Below, in pieces: positions 30,494-39,636 of a stretch of DNA of 64,000 nucleotides (position 1 is its first letter; each line of letters starts with the position of its first letter). The translations under genes were made by a program, and so were the position numbers. Source of the DNA: Psychrobacter namhaensis (lineage in GTDB: Bacteria > Pseudomonadota > Gammaproteobacteria > Pseudomonadales > Moraxellaceae); NCBI RefSeq assembly GCF_016107545.1, contig NZ_JABASS010000002.1, positions 370,394-434,393 of the forward strand, in the 5' to 3' direction. Below the pieces are notes generated by a model. The model was not told the origin of the DNA. It did no database searches and saw only the letters and a program-made list of their open reading frames with translations.

Positions 30494-31027
30494 ATGGATA
30501 TATATACATTCATAGTTGAATTGGTTAAGGTATTGGCGTGGCCAGTTACTATTGGAATTGGTTTTATATTTTTACATAAACCATTTATTTCTTTAATTCC
30601 GTTTATGCGTAAACTAAAATTTAAAGAACTCGAAATGGAGTTCTCTCAACAGATACAGGCAATGAAGTTAGAGGCTGATATAGAAGAGAATTCAGAGGTG
30701 ACGTCACCTGCAATGGACATTCTTTCATTCTCTACTAGAGCAGCTGTTATGGAGGCATGGATTGAACTTGAGACTGTGGCTGCAAGTAAAGCAGCGTCGT
30801 TTTGGAGCAGTTCAGATACATCTCTATTTAGAAATAATGTAAGGTTAGGTAACTACCTGCATCAATGTAATGTGATTGACGAGAATCAGCTAAAATCTTT
30901 CAACGAATTACGAAAGTTAAGAAATGAGCTCGCTCACATAGAAGAAGTTAATCTTACTGATAGTGATGCAAAAGCTTATATAGAAGTTGCAGCCAATTTA
31001 GTTCAACATATTAAGCATAATCATTAA
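30494..31027 (+). CDS. Membrane-anchored HEPN-like protein
   Basis: This is an accessory protein of 177 residues. One or two hydrophobic segments at about residues 5-37 (LVKVLAWPVTIGIGFIFL, then FISLIPF) anchor it in the membrane. A cytoplasmic helical linker (LKFKELEMEFSQQIQAMKLE) leads to a helical domain of about residues 78-175. That domain ends with KLRNELAH, in which Arg143-Asn144-x-x-x-His148 matches the R-x(4)-H catalytic signature of HEPN ribonucleases and the related DUF4145 fold. The gene and its surroundings are clearly richer in A+T than the flanking core genes, which suggests acquisition. The ATG follows TAGGTAATA. RNase activity and a defence role are inferences. A NERD nuclease gene follows 118 bases downstream. 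Confidence 0.75.
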   Translation: MDIYTFIVELVKVLAWPVTIGIGFIFLHKPFISLIPFMRKLKFKELEMEFSQQIQAMKLEADIEENSEVTSPAMDILSFSTRAAVMEAWIELETVAASKAASFWSSSDTSLFRNNVRLGNYLHQCNVIDENQLKSFNELRKLRNELAHIEEVNLTDSDAKAYIEVAANLVQHIKHNH

Positions 31028-31145
31028 TTAATTTTGAGAATATATTTAGATTTCGGAATAATATCTATCTTGCCGATACGTCAGATCTATCATATAAATT
31101 ACTTAAATGCGATCATTTGTCTTGTTATTGAACTGAGATAAAACC

Positions 31146-32150
31146 ATGTCCCTAAAATCCACCTTTAAAGGCTTTCTCGGCGAAACCGTCATCAACGTCG
31201 CTATGTGGCTAAAGCTTGAAAAAGATATTTATCACCGACTAAACGGTATTACCTTGCCACGAGCCAATGGCGGCAGTACGCAAATCGATCATATCATCGT
31301 CTCCGTATATGGCATCTTTGTCATCGAAACCAAAAACTATAAAGGCTGGATATACGGTAGCGAGAAGCAAAAGCAGTGGACACAGTCCTTTCCAAACGGA
31401 AGTAAATTCAAATTCCAAAACCCATTACGCCAAAACTACTTGCACATTAAGACGCTCGCAGATTTACTAGGATTGGAGCTGTGCTACTTTCATTCGATGA
31501 TTGCTTTCATCGGTGAATGTGAGCTAAAAACCCGTGACGAGTTGCCTGAACATGTATTGACGAGTGGCATGGTGTCTTATGTGAAGAAGAAGCAGGATAA
31601 GATACTCACCGAAGACGAGGTTACATCCATCGTTGAACAGGTTGAAAGCAATAAATTTAGCAAGTCGTGGCGCACCAACAGGCAGCACAAAGCCTATCTA
31701 AAAGATAAGCATAGCAACTCAAGTAAGCCGCCAAACCAGCCATCAAATCCTAACTCACAGATTAAACCTGCGCCCATACCTGAATCAACACCTAAACCTA
31801 GGGAAGTCCTAAAAAGTAGAGAAGTGCCGCGATGGTCTGGTCAAACTGAGGTTGAGCCTAGCGATTTGCCAATTAATAATCTGAATACTCAGCAAATAAT
31901 GACACCACACAACATGGCTGATAAAGTGTTTCTCACGCCATTTGAGATTGTAGCGTCTAAGCCACAACTGAATGAACCTGTGATACTTGAGGCGACAGAC
32001 CATACTGCTAAACTCAATCAAACCCCAACCTGCCCGAGATGCAACGGCGCGATGGTCAAACGTGTTGCAAAAAAAGGTCAGCGGCAAGGTCAGAGCTTTT
32101 TTGGTTGTAGCCAGTTTCCTAAATGTCGCGGTGTGGTGAACGTTGATTAG
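31146..32150 (+). CDS. NERD-domain nuclease-like protein with C-terminal zinc finger
   Basis: This is a 334-residue predicted cytoplasmic protein. Residues about 9-125 form a NERD domain, a PD-(D/E)xK-type fold. The expected acidic and basic residues are seen: Asp48 (QIDHIIV), Glu61 and Lys63 (FVIETKNYKG). A disordered Pro/Ser/Asn-rich stretch follows (about 180-290). The end is a topoisomerase-type C4 zinc finger, CPRC at 296-299 with Cys321 and Cys327, that binds single-stranded DNA in topoisomerase I. NERD-zinc-finger proteins are widespread, of unproven function, and often found in mobile or defence regions. Base composition differs from the preceding AT-rich gene, so the two may have separate origins. 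Confidence 0.85.
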   Translation: MSLKSTFKGFLGETVINVAMWLKLEKDIYHRLNGITLPRANGGSTQIDHIIVSVYGIFVIETKNYKGWIYGSEKQKQWTQSFPNGSKFKFQNPLRQNYLHIKTLADLLGLELCYFHSMIAFIGECELKTRDELPEHVLTSGMVSYVKKKQDKILTEDEVTSIVEQVESNKFSKSWRTNRQHKAYLKDKHSNSSKPPNQPSNPNSQIKPAPIPESTPKPREVLKSREVPRWSGQTEVEPSDLPINNLNTQQIMTPHNMADKVFLTPFEIVASKPQLNEPVILEATDHTAKLNQTPTCPRCNGAMVKRVAKKGQRQGQSFFGCSQFPKCRGVVNVD

Positions 32151-32247
32151 ATAAAATTACTTAATGCTTTCTCACTGTTTTAACTAATCTGTTTATCACC
32201 ACCCGAGTTACTTTCACACAGTCAAAAGCTATGTGTTTTATAGCGTT

Positions 32248-33891
32248 TTATGCAGAAGCCTGCTCATTATAACCATGCTTTTCCTTGATAAGGTCCGCTA
32301 TTTTTTCAGCGATCATAATGGTTGGCGCATTGGTATTGGCGCTAATGAGTGTCGGCATTACGGAGGCATCGATGACCCGTAATCCGCTAATCCCGCGCAC
32401 TTTTAGTTCTAAATCGACCACTGAGCTGTCATCTGACCCCATACGGCAAGTGCCTATAGGATGATAGATGGTGTCTGACTTGTTTCGGATATAACCAAGC
32501 AGGCCGTCTTTTTCGATATAGGGGGCAGGGTAGTCCTCAGTGATATATTTGGCCATTGGCGACTCTTGCATGATAGCGCGGGTACGTTCAGCACCAGCTA
32601 CCATGTACTCTACGTCTTTAGGGTGCGATAGGTAGTTTGGATCAATCAAGACGGCCTCTGATGGGTCGGCTGACGCAAGTCTAACGGTACCTCGGCTCTC
32701 AGGGCGTAAGTAGCAGGAGTGGCAAGAAACGGCAAAACCACGCCTGAGATCGCGGCCATGTTCGATCACACGCGAGATGACAAAATGAAGCTGGGTATTG
32801 GGCCATTCTTTTGGATCATCGCCGACACTGAAGAATGCGCCTGCTTCTGCATAATTGGTAGACAATAAGCCTGTGCCATCCTTCCTCCATTGTCGAATGG
32901 CTTTGGTTAAGTTGGTAATCGTTGCCATACCAAGTCCGATGACATCGGTGGTATTGACCTCGTAATCAAAGACCACATCCAAATGATCTTGCAGATTGCC
33001 ACCGACGTCAGGCGCATCTACCACGACATCGATGCCGTGAGTTTGTAAATGGTCGGCAGGGCCGATACCTGAGAGCATTAGAATCTTGGGCGAACCAAAC
33101 GCGCCCCCTGCTAAGAGAACTTCATGACGCGCGTTGATGGTGTGTTCTACGCCATCTTTTTCATAGATGACACCAGTCGCTTGTTTGTTTTCAATGATGA
33201 CACGATTGACTTGCGCGTGAGTAATGACGGTGAGGTTTGAACGGCTTTGGACGGGATGTAAGTAGGCAGCAGCGGCAGAGCAGCGTTCACCTTGTTTTTC
33301 TCCATGAAAGTGAGTGACTTGGTATAAGCCTGCGCCGTCTTGCTTTTCGCTATTGAAGTCTGTGTTATGGTCCAAACCGTTGGCAATGGCGGCTTCTACA
33401 AATGCTTTTGAGATGTCTCGCGGACTGAGTAAGTCACTAACATGTAGTGGTCCACTATCGCCATGTAAGGCGTCGCTACCGTGGATGTTGTTTTCAGCTT
33501 TGATAAAGTACGGTAGCACATCATCAAACCCCCATCCTGTGCAGCCTTGTTCTACCCAGCGTTCATAGTCAAGCGCACTGCCACGGGTATAAATCATGGC
33601 GTTGATAGCAGAGGAACCGCCCAAGCACTGGCCACGCGGCTGGAAACCACGACGGTTATTGAGATGAGTTTGGGGCGTGGTGTGAAAACACCAATTGTTC
33701 AGTTTAAGCGGTTTGCCCGGAACCAAAAGGATCAGTCCGGCAGGGACACGTACCGCAAGGTCTTTACCATCACCGCCGTATTCTAATAAGCAGACACTGA
33801 TGTCTGGGTCTTCGGTGAGGCGGCTGGCAAGTACACAGCCTGCAGAGCCACCACCAACGATGACATAATCAAATGTTGAGTCAAGTTCCAT
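32248..33891 (-). CDS. GMC-family FAD-dependent oxidoreductase (alcohol/choline dehydrogenase-like)
   Basis: This is a 547-residue flavoenzyme. The ADP-binding loop [17 protein letters not shown] lies at the N-terminus, the GMC signature blocks [18 protein letters not shown] and [16 protein letters not shown] follow, and the active-site His and Asn are in [10 protein letters not shown] and [14 protein letters not shown]. The length and motifs resemble AlkJ-type membrane-associated alcohol dehydrogenases as well as choline dehydrogenase. A true betA is present elsewhere (45953). Because it lies next to zinc alcohol dehydrogenase and aldehyde dehydrogenase genes on the same strand, oxidation of an aliphatic alcohol is the likelier role. 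AAGGAA precedes the ATG. Confidence 0.85.
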   Translation of the reverse strand: MELDSTFDYVIVGGGSAGCVLASRLTEDPDISVCLLEYGGDGKDLAVRVPAGLILLVPGKPLKLNNWCFHTTPQTHLNNRRGFQPRGQCLGGSSAINAMIYTRGSALDYERWVEQGCTGWGFDDVLPYFIKAENNIHGSDALHGDSGPLHVSDLLSPRDISKAFVEAAIANGLDHNTDFNSEKQDGAGLYQVTHFHGEKQGERCSAAAAYLHPVQSRSNLTVITHAQVNRVIIENKQATGVIYEKDGVEHTINARHEVLLAGGAFGSPKILMLSGIGPADHLQTHGIDVVVDAPDVGGNLQDHLDVVFDYEVNTTDVIGLGMATITNLTKAIRQWRKDGTGLLSTNYAEAGAFFSVGDDPKEWPNTQLHFVISRVIEHGRDLRRGFAVSCHSCYLRPESRGTVRLASADPSEAVLIDPNYLSHPKDVEYMVAGAERTRAIMQESPMAKYITEDYPAPYIEKDGLLGYIRNKSDTIYHPIGTCRMGSDDSSVVDLELKVRGISGLRVIDASVMPTLISANTNAPTIMIAEKIADLIKEKHGYNEQASA

Positions 33892-34069
33892 TTTATATTC
33901 CTTGTAGCATCCATGCTCATGAAAATAGGTACGCTTTACAGTATCTATTATTTTGCTGAAATAATAAAATAAAAATGACTAAGTGGTGTCTATTTGGCAA
34001 AAGGTAATGTGATAGAAGCGTGCAGCGACGTTAGGTTGATGAATGGTTTATGCTTTGCTGCACACAAAT

Positions 34070-34396
34070 TTATACCGAACACACTTCTGAGCGCACGATA
34101 AACCGTTTGCCCTCAGGTATCTCTAGTGAAAAGCTAGCGCCGCGGCCTTTTACGACATCGATCGTCAGATCGGTATGTTGCCATAGCTTGTACTGGGCTT
34201 TGCCCATATAAAACGGACAGCCAACCAGCTCGCCGACCAACACATCTTGAGCGCCGACTTTAAACTCTCCGAGTGGATAGCACATGGGTGAGCTGCCATC
34301 GCAGCAGCCTCCTGATTGATGAAACATCAGCTCGCCGTGTTTGGATTTTAGTAGCTCGATTAATGCTTTGCAGGATTCTGTCGCGGTCACTTTCAT
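34070..34396 (-). CDS. DUF779 protein
   Basis: This is a 108-residue protein of the DUF779 family, function unknown. The family core is present: LMFHQSGGCCDGSSPMC, with adjacent cysteines and a histidine that could bind metal, then LVGCPFYMGKAQYKLW with another cysteine, and a terminal EGKRFIVRSEVC. The cysteine-rich nature suggests a redox or metal site in the cytoplasm. Genes of this family are commonly beside acetaldehyde dehydrogenase genes, as here (aldehyde dehydrogenase at 35722, alcohol dehydrogenase at 34594, same strand). AAGGAA precedes the ATG at 34396. Confidence 0.88.
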   Translation of the reverse strand: MKVTATESCKALIELLKSKHGELMFHQSGGCCDGSSPMCYPLGEFKVGAQDVLVGELVGCPFYMGKAQYKLWQHTDLTIDVVKGRGASFSLEIPEGKRFIVRSEVCSV

Positions 34397-34593
34397 AATG
34401 ATTTCCTTATCTTGAAAGAGTGTTTATGTGAGAGAGCGTTCATGTCACTCACCTTTATACTGAGTCACCATATAAAAAGTCGCATCGCCTTCACTCACAC
34501 CATTTATAGCATGTGATTGAAACCGATACGACCTGTTGTTTATGATCAGACGTGTGAGTCACTAAAGTAGTATCAAGGTGTCACCATGTACGG

Positions 34594-35622
34594 CTACATA
34601 CTGTAGACAATGACAATCCGACCCTCGATTTTACCGTCACGCATACGCTGAAAAATGTCATTGATATTTTCTAATGGCTCAGCGGCAACGGTCGCTTTTA
34701 CTTTGCCTGCGGCGGCCATCTCTAATGACTCTTGTAAGTCCAGACGGGTACCCACGATGGAACCACGAATGGTGATACCGTTCAAAACAGTATCAAAGAT
34801 GGATACGGGGAAGTCGCCAGCTGGTAGCCCATTACACACTAAAGTGCCACCGCGTCGCAGCATACTCAGTGCTTGGTCAAATGCTTTGGTGGATACAGCT
34901 GTCACTAATGCGCCATGAGCACCGCCGATCTCTTCTTGCAAAAACTCACCCGGATCGGTGTTTGTCGCATTAACAGCCACTTTTGCTCCCAGTTTTTTGG
35001 CGAACTCAAGCTTCTCGTCATCAACATCGACAGCCGCCACATTGAGACCCATAGCAATAGCGTATTGAACGGCCATATGACCAAGTCCACCGATACCTGA
35101 GATCACCACCCAGTCGCCAGGCTTGGTATCGGTCATTTTGAGACCTTTATAGACAGTGACACCTGCACATAAAACGGGTGCAATCTCAATAGAATCGACA
35201 CTCTCAGGGATAATGCCGACATAGTTGGCATCTGCTAGGACATACTCAGCAAAACTGCCGTTTACCGAGTAACCCGAATTTTCTTGCTGCTCACACAAGG
35301 TTTCCCAGCCACCCAAGCAATGAGTACAGTGGCCGCAAGCAGAGTGGAGCCACGGCACACCGACGCGGTCACCTTCTTTGACGTGATCTACATTTTCGCC
35401 AACGGCAGTGATAACTCCAACCCCCTCGTGTCCGGGAATAAAGGGAGGCGTCGGTTTCACCGGCCAATCGCCCTTAACTGCATGCAGATCGGTGTGACAG
35501 ACCCCTGATGCTTGCATTTTGACGACGATTTGACCAGCGCCTGGGGTTGGGATCTCCACTTCTTCAATTTGTAAGGGTTGTCCGAATTCATGTAGCACGG
35601 CCGCTTTCATTTTGTTACTCAC
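34594..35622 (-). CDS. adhP: Zinc-dependent alcohol dehydrogenase (AdhP-like)
   Basis: This is an NAD-dependent medium-chain alcohol dehydrogenase. The catalytic zinc ligands are in GVCHTDLH and PGHEGVG, with a third in the CAGVTVYKG segment. The structural zinc cysteines are in [17 protein letters not shown]. The Rossmann loop [15 protein letters not shown] is intact. The start is GTG at 35622: AGGAG stands 7 bases before it and the product begins [13 protein letters not shown]. An upstream ATG at 35673 lacks support. The 342-residue length is that of ethanol-preferring AdhP. It probably turns ethanol into acetaldehyde for the aldehyde dehydrogenase encoded 99 bases upstream on the same strand. 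Confidence 0.92.
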   Translation of the reverse strand: MSNKMKAAVLHEFGQPLQIEEVEIPTPGAGQIVVKMQASGVCHTDLHAVKGDWPVKPTPPFIPGHEGVGVITAVGENVDHVKEGDRVGVPWLHSACGHCTHCLGGWETLCEQQENSGYSVNGSFAEYVLADANYVGIIPESVDSIEIAPVLCAGVTVYKGLKMTDTKPGDWVVISGIGGLGHMAVQYAIAMGLNVAAVDVDDEKLEFAKKLGAKVAVNATNTDPGEFLQEEIGGAHGALVTAVSTKAFDQALSMLRRGGTLVCNGLPAGDFPVSIFDTVLNGITIRGSIVGTRLDLQESLEMAAAGKVKATVAAEPLENINDIFQRMRDGKIEGRIVIVYSM

Positions 35623-35721
35623 GTTACCTCTCCTTATCAGTCGCTCTTCAGTGGTAAGTTGTGATGGTCTCAATTAGGCACTTTATGGTGTTGCCATAAA
35701 GTGCTTTGAAAAGTCACCCGA

Positions 35722-37248
35722 TTAAAAGAAGCCCATCGCTTTTGGACTATAAGAGACCAGCATGTTTTTGGTTTGTTGATAATGATCGAGCATCATTAAA
35801 TGGTTTTCGCGGCCGATACCTGACTGCTTGTAACCACCGAAGGCAGCGTGTGATGGATAAACGTGATAACAGTTGGTCCATACGCGGCCTGCTTGAATGC
35901 CACGGCCGAAGCGATAGGCCTTGTGCACACTACGTGTCCAAACGCCAGCGCCTAACCCATACAAGGTGTCATTGGCAATTTGCATGGCCTCCTCGTCATC
36001 TTTAAAGGTCGTGACAGCAAGTACCGGACCGAAAATCTCTTCTTGGAACACGCGCATGTCATTGGTGCCTTCAAAGATCGTCGGCTGGACATAGTAACCG
36101 TCTGATAAGTCGCCGTCGTGCTTGGCCTGATCGCCACCGACTAATACTTTAGCGCCTTCTTTTTTACCGATATCAAGATAAGATAAGATCTTCTCTAGCT
36201 GGTCTGAGCTTGCTTGCGCGCCAATCATGGTATCAGTGTCTAATGGATTGCCCATTTTGATGGCTTTGACACGCTCGATACAGCGCTTGATAAACTCATC
36301 ATAGATGCTTTCATGTACCAGCGCACGCGACGGACAGGTACAGACTTCCCCTTGGTTTAGCGCAAACATCACCAGACCTTCGACTGCTTTATCTAAAAAG
36401 TCATCGTCTTCGTCCATCACATCAGCAAAGAAGATGTTGGGACTCTTACCACCCAGCTCTAGGGTTACTGGAATGATGTTTTCACTGGCGTATTGCATAA
36501 TGAGGCGACCAGTGGTGGTCTCACCCGTAAAGGCAACTTTATTAATGCGAGGATTAGAGGCTAATGGTTTACCCGCTTCAACCCCAAAGCCGTTGACCAC
36601 GTTTAGGACGCCCTTTGGTAAAATATCAGCGATACCGATGGTCTCTAGCATGAACAGGACAGACGCTGGCGTTTGCTCAGCAGGCTTTAGCACGATACAG
36701 TTACCAGCGGCTAGGGCAGGCGCTAGCTTCCAGATGGCCATTAAAATCGGGAAATTCCATGGGATGATTTGACCAACAACGCCAAGGGGTTCGTGAAAAT
36801 GATAAGCAACCGTGTCTTCATCAATTTGGCTGATGCCGCCTTCTTGGGCGCGAATGGCGCTGGCAAAGTAGCGAAAGTGATCGATGGCTAAAGGAATGTC
36901 GGCGGCAAGTGTTTCGCGAACTGCTTTACCATTTTCATAGCATTCGGCAATCGCGATAGCTTCTAGATTGGCTTCCATCTTGTCAGCGATTTTTAGCAGT
37001 AAATTGGCGCGTTCAGCAACGCTGGTTTTGCCCCAAGCGTCTTTTGCAGCATGGGCGGCATCTAGGGCTTTTTCGATATCAGCAGGTTTTGAGCGAGCCA
37101 CTTGGCAAATGGTCTTACCATCAATGGGGCTTGTGTTGTCAAAGTACTCGCCATCGATGGGCGCAACCCACTCACCATTGATGAAGTTGTCATATTTTTG
37201 GCGGAATTGGACGGGACTGTTTTCAGTATTGGGATAGGCGTATAACAT
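35722..37248 (-). CDS. Aldehyde dehydrogenase (acetaldehyde-type, ExaC/AldB-like)
   Basis: This is a cytoplasmic NAD-dependent aldehyde dehydrogenase of 508 residues. Catalytic parts are IIPWNFP (Asn), [11 protein letters not shown] (Glu) and [11 protein letters not shown], where the nucleophilic cysteine is followed by Thr-Cys, a pattern typical of the ExaC/AldB/AcoD acetaldehyde group. It ends YSPKAMGFF, again typical of that group (GFF terminus). AGGAG lies 7 bases before the ATG. As first gene of a minus-strand series with adhP, the DUF779 gene and perhaps the GMC gene, it should oxidise acetaldehyde to acetate. The glyoxylate shunt enzyme AceA in this window would then use that carbon. 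Confidence 0.92.
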   Translation of the reverse strand: MLYAYPNTENSPVQFRQKYDNFINGEWVAPIDGEYFDNTSPIDGKTICQVARSKPADIEKALDAAHAAKDAWGKTSVAERANLLLKIADKMEANLEAIAIAECYENGKAVRETLAADIPLAIDHFRYFASAIRAQEGGISQIDEDTVAYHFHEPLGVVGQIIPWNFPILMAIWKLAPALAAGNCIVLKPAEQTPASVLFMLETIGIADILPKGVLNVVNGFGVEAGKPLASNPRINKVAFTGETTTGRLIMQYASENIIPVTLELGGKSPNIFFADVMDEDDDFLDKAVEGLVMFALNQGEVCTCPSRALVHESIYDEFIKRCIERVKAIKMGNPLDTDTMIGAQASSDQLEKILSYLDIGKKEGAKVLVGGDQAKHDGDLSDGYYVQPTIFEGTNDMRVFQEEIFGPVLAVTTFKDDEEAMQIANDTLYGLGAGVWTRSVHKAYRFGRGIQAGRVWTNCYHVYPSHAAFGGYKQSGIGRENHLMMLDHYQQTKNMLVSYSPKAMGFF

Positions 37249-37539
37249 TAACGACTCCTTGTTGTGTATGATGGTTATTTGATAACAAATAATTGGCCTT
37301 CCTAACCAAGTATGACTCTATCGTACTGAGCTTTGGGTTATAGGGATAATGACTTTTTATAATGATATATTTCGTCTCGCATAACTTTATGTTATGTGCA
37401 ATGTGAGGCTGAAAATGGTTCGCAAAACTGGTGCAGCTGTTATAATCGTTGCCACATACTTTTAGCTGCTATCGTTAAAACATTTATAAATAAACACGTT
37501 GTGGCTTTCTTTACTTATATTATTGGTTGGTTTGGATAT

Positions 37540-39477
37540 ATGCGTCAATCTTCTGCTCTTGATATCTTAAAAACAGGTCAAAATGTCTTTTTAACTGGTT
37601 CAGCAGGTTCAGGGAAGACCTATACGCTCAATCAATACATTGATTATTTGCGGGCGCGACGAGTGCCTGTGGCGGTGACTGCTAGTACGGGTATTGCTGC
37701 GACTCATATGAGCGGCACGACCATACATAGTTGGTCGGGAATAGGCATTAAGGATGAGCTCTCAGATCGAGATTTGAGCAATTTATCGCGTAAACAGTTT
37801 TTGGCCGACCGACTAAAAGACACCGCTGTACTCATCATCGATGAAATATCGATGCTCCACGCCAAACAGCTCAATTTGGTGAGCCAAGTACTCAAGCATG
37901 TACGTAAAAACGACACGGCGTTTGGCGGGATTCAAGTGGTGGTAGCAGGGGACTTTTTTCAGTTACCACCGATTGGCAGCAAGGGCGAGACCAACCGTGA
38001 GAAGTTCGCCTTTATGTCAGAAGCTTGGCTCGATGCTAAATTTCACATTTGCTATTTGTCTGAGCAGCACCGACAGGTTAGCGAGGCGGCCAATGGCGGC
38101 CTTGATTTAGATGATATCTTGAATCAAATTCGTCGTCAGGAAGTGACTTTTGAGGCGATTGCTGCGCTAGAAGCCACCTTTGATCAAAATGTCGATATCA
38201 AGCGTACGCGACTTTATACGCATAACCTTAATGTCAATAAAATCAATGATAAAGAGCTGGCGGCGCTGTCTGGTGAAATGAGGCGCTTTGAGGCAACATC
38301 GACTGGTGATAGTAAGCTGGTTGAGACGTTGAAAAAAACCGTACGTACCCAAGATGAGCTGGTTTTGAAAGTTGGCGCTAAGGTGATGTTTATCAAAAAC
38401 AATACCGAGCTGGGTGTCTCTAACGGCACGATGGGTGAGCTGATAGGCTTTGCCGCCGTTAAGATTGAGGACAGTAAGGATGATAGTGAGGCGTTAATCG
38501 AAGATGATGACGGCACTCATCACAACAATGGCGATGATAAAGACACCCCTAAAGATAAAAAAAGCGCTGCCAAAAAAGACGTCGATCAGCCAAAGACCAA
38601 AAAATCAACCACACAAAAAATGCCAGTGGTCAGGCTCAATTCGGGGCGCGAGGTCATCGCAGAGCCTGAAGAGTGGATCATCGAAGATGAGACAGGCGAG
38701 GTGTTGGCGAGCTATGAGCAAGTACCGCTTTGCCTAGCATGGGCGATTACCATTCATAAGTCACAAGGCATGACACTGGAGGCGGCTGAGATTGACTTGT
38801 CGCGTACGTTTGAGCTGGGTCAGGGTTATGTGGCACTATCACGGCTGAAGTCGCTGGCAGGTTTGCAGCTGCTCGGTATGAATGACATGAGCTTGCAACT
38901 CGATCCACTGGCACGCGGTGCAGATAAGCGCTTTTTGGTGCTGTCTGCAGAAGCCGATGCCAATTATGCGATGCTCGATGAAGACAGCATGACACAGGCA
39001 CATGAGAAGTTTATCCTTAAATCGGGTGGGACGCTGAGTAAATCAGTGATTGACGCCTATGCCAATCTACAAAAAAAGCGTCGCGAGCAACAGCAGGCTC
39101 AGCTAAATAAAAAACAGAAACTGGGCAATCAAGTTTCTGACAAATCAGACAGCACGCTTTTAGCGACACGGCTGTTATTAGAAGAAAGTTTGAGCATTGC
39201 GGAGATATCACAAGCACGGCAACTGTCACAGTCGACCATCATGCGTCATATTGGTGAGCTAAAGTCGCAAGATCCAAGTTTGGCTTGTGATCATTTGCGT
39301 CCAGAGGATGAAGTAGTGACAGCAGTGGGCAATGCCTATGTGGCGATTAAGGTCGCTAATAACCCAAATGATTTCAATGACGATGGTAGTGTTAAACTGC
39401 GTCCGATATTTGATCATCTCAAGCAGAGCATTGATTACAATACCATTCGCTTGGCCTTGATTTTTATTACGCCATAA
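37540..39477 (+). CDS. PIF1-like AAA ATPase / DNA helicase with C-terminal helix-turn-helix
   Basis: This is a superfamily 1B helicase-like protein of 645 residues from the ATG at 37540. An upstream start would add 48 residues unlike the family. Walker A is GSAGSGKT (20-27), Walker B IIDEISML (Asp101-Glu102), then AGDFFQLPP (motif III) and YLSEQHRQ (motif IV). The last helicase motif is WAITIHKSQGMTLEAAEIDLS, with GYVALSRLKSLAGL after it. A highly charged insert (about 310-365, Asp- and Lys-rich) lies between motifs. The end contains an HTH_40-type segment (LLEESLSIAEISQARQLSQS) seen in RecQ-like and PIF1-like proteins. Probably acts on structured DNA or DNA-RNA hybrids. Exact role unknown. 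Confidence 0.88.
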   Translation: MRQSSALDILKTGQNVFLTGSAGSGKTYTLNQYIDYLRARRVPVAVTASTGIAATHMSGTTIHSWSGIGIKDELSDRDLSNLSRKQFLADRLKDTAVLIIDEISMLHAKQLNLVSQVLKHVRKNDTAFGGIQVVVAGDFFQLPPIGSKGETNREKFAFMSEAWLDAKFHICYLSEQHRQVSEAANGGLDLDDILNQIRRQEVTFEAIAALEATFDQNVDIKRTRLYTHNLNVNKINDKELAALSGEMRRFEATSTGDSKLVETLKKTVRTQDELVLKVGAKVMFIKNNTELGVSNGTMGELIGFAAVKIEDSKDDSEALIEDDDGTHHNNGDDKDTPKDKKSAAKKDVDQPKTKKSTTQKMPVVRLNSGREVIAEPEEWIIEDETGEVLASYEQVPLCLAWAITIHKSQGMTLEAAEIDLSRTFELGQGYVALSRLKSLAGLQLLGMNDMSLQLDPLARGADKRFLVLSAEADANYAMLDEDSMTQAHEKFILKSGGTLSKSVIDAYANLQKKRREQQQAQLNKKQKLGNQVSDKSDSTLLATRLLLEESLSIAEISQARQLSQSTIMRHIGELKSQDPSLACDHLRPEDEVVTAVGNAYVAIKVANNPNDFNDDGSVKLRPIFDHLKQSIDYNTIRLALIFITP

Positions 39478-39636
39478 CGTTTATCCAAGCACAGCAACAA
39501 ACGATGTTATTGAACCATGTTGTTAGCGCTAGGTTGTCAAAACTAGGTTGTTAAAACCATGGTATCAAGTAACTGTTAGAGCGTATTGAGCGGAAAAGCG
39601 CTTAATTTTTATACCCCTTTAGAGCGATCATTTGTT

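Noticed and set aside
32248..33891. Calling this GMC gene betA
   Set aside because: A clearer betA lies next to betB at 45953, and this gene is with alcohol and aldehyde dehydrogenase genes.
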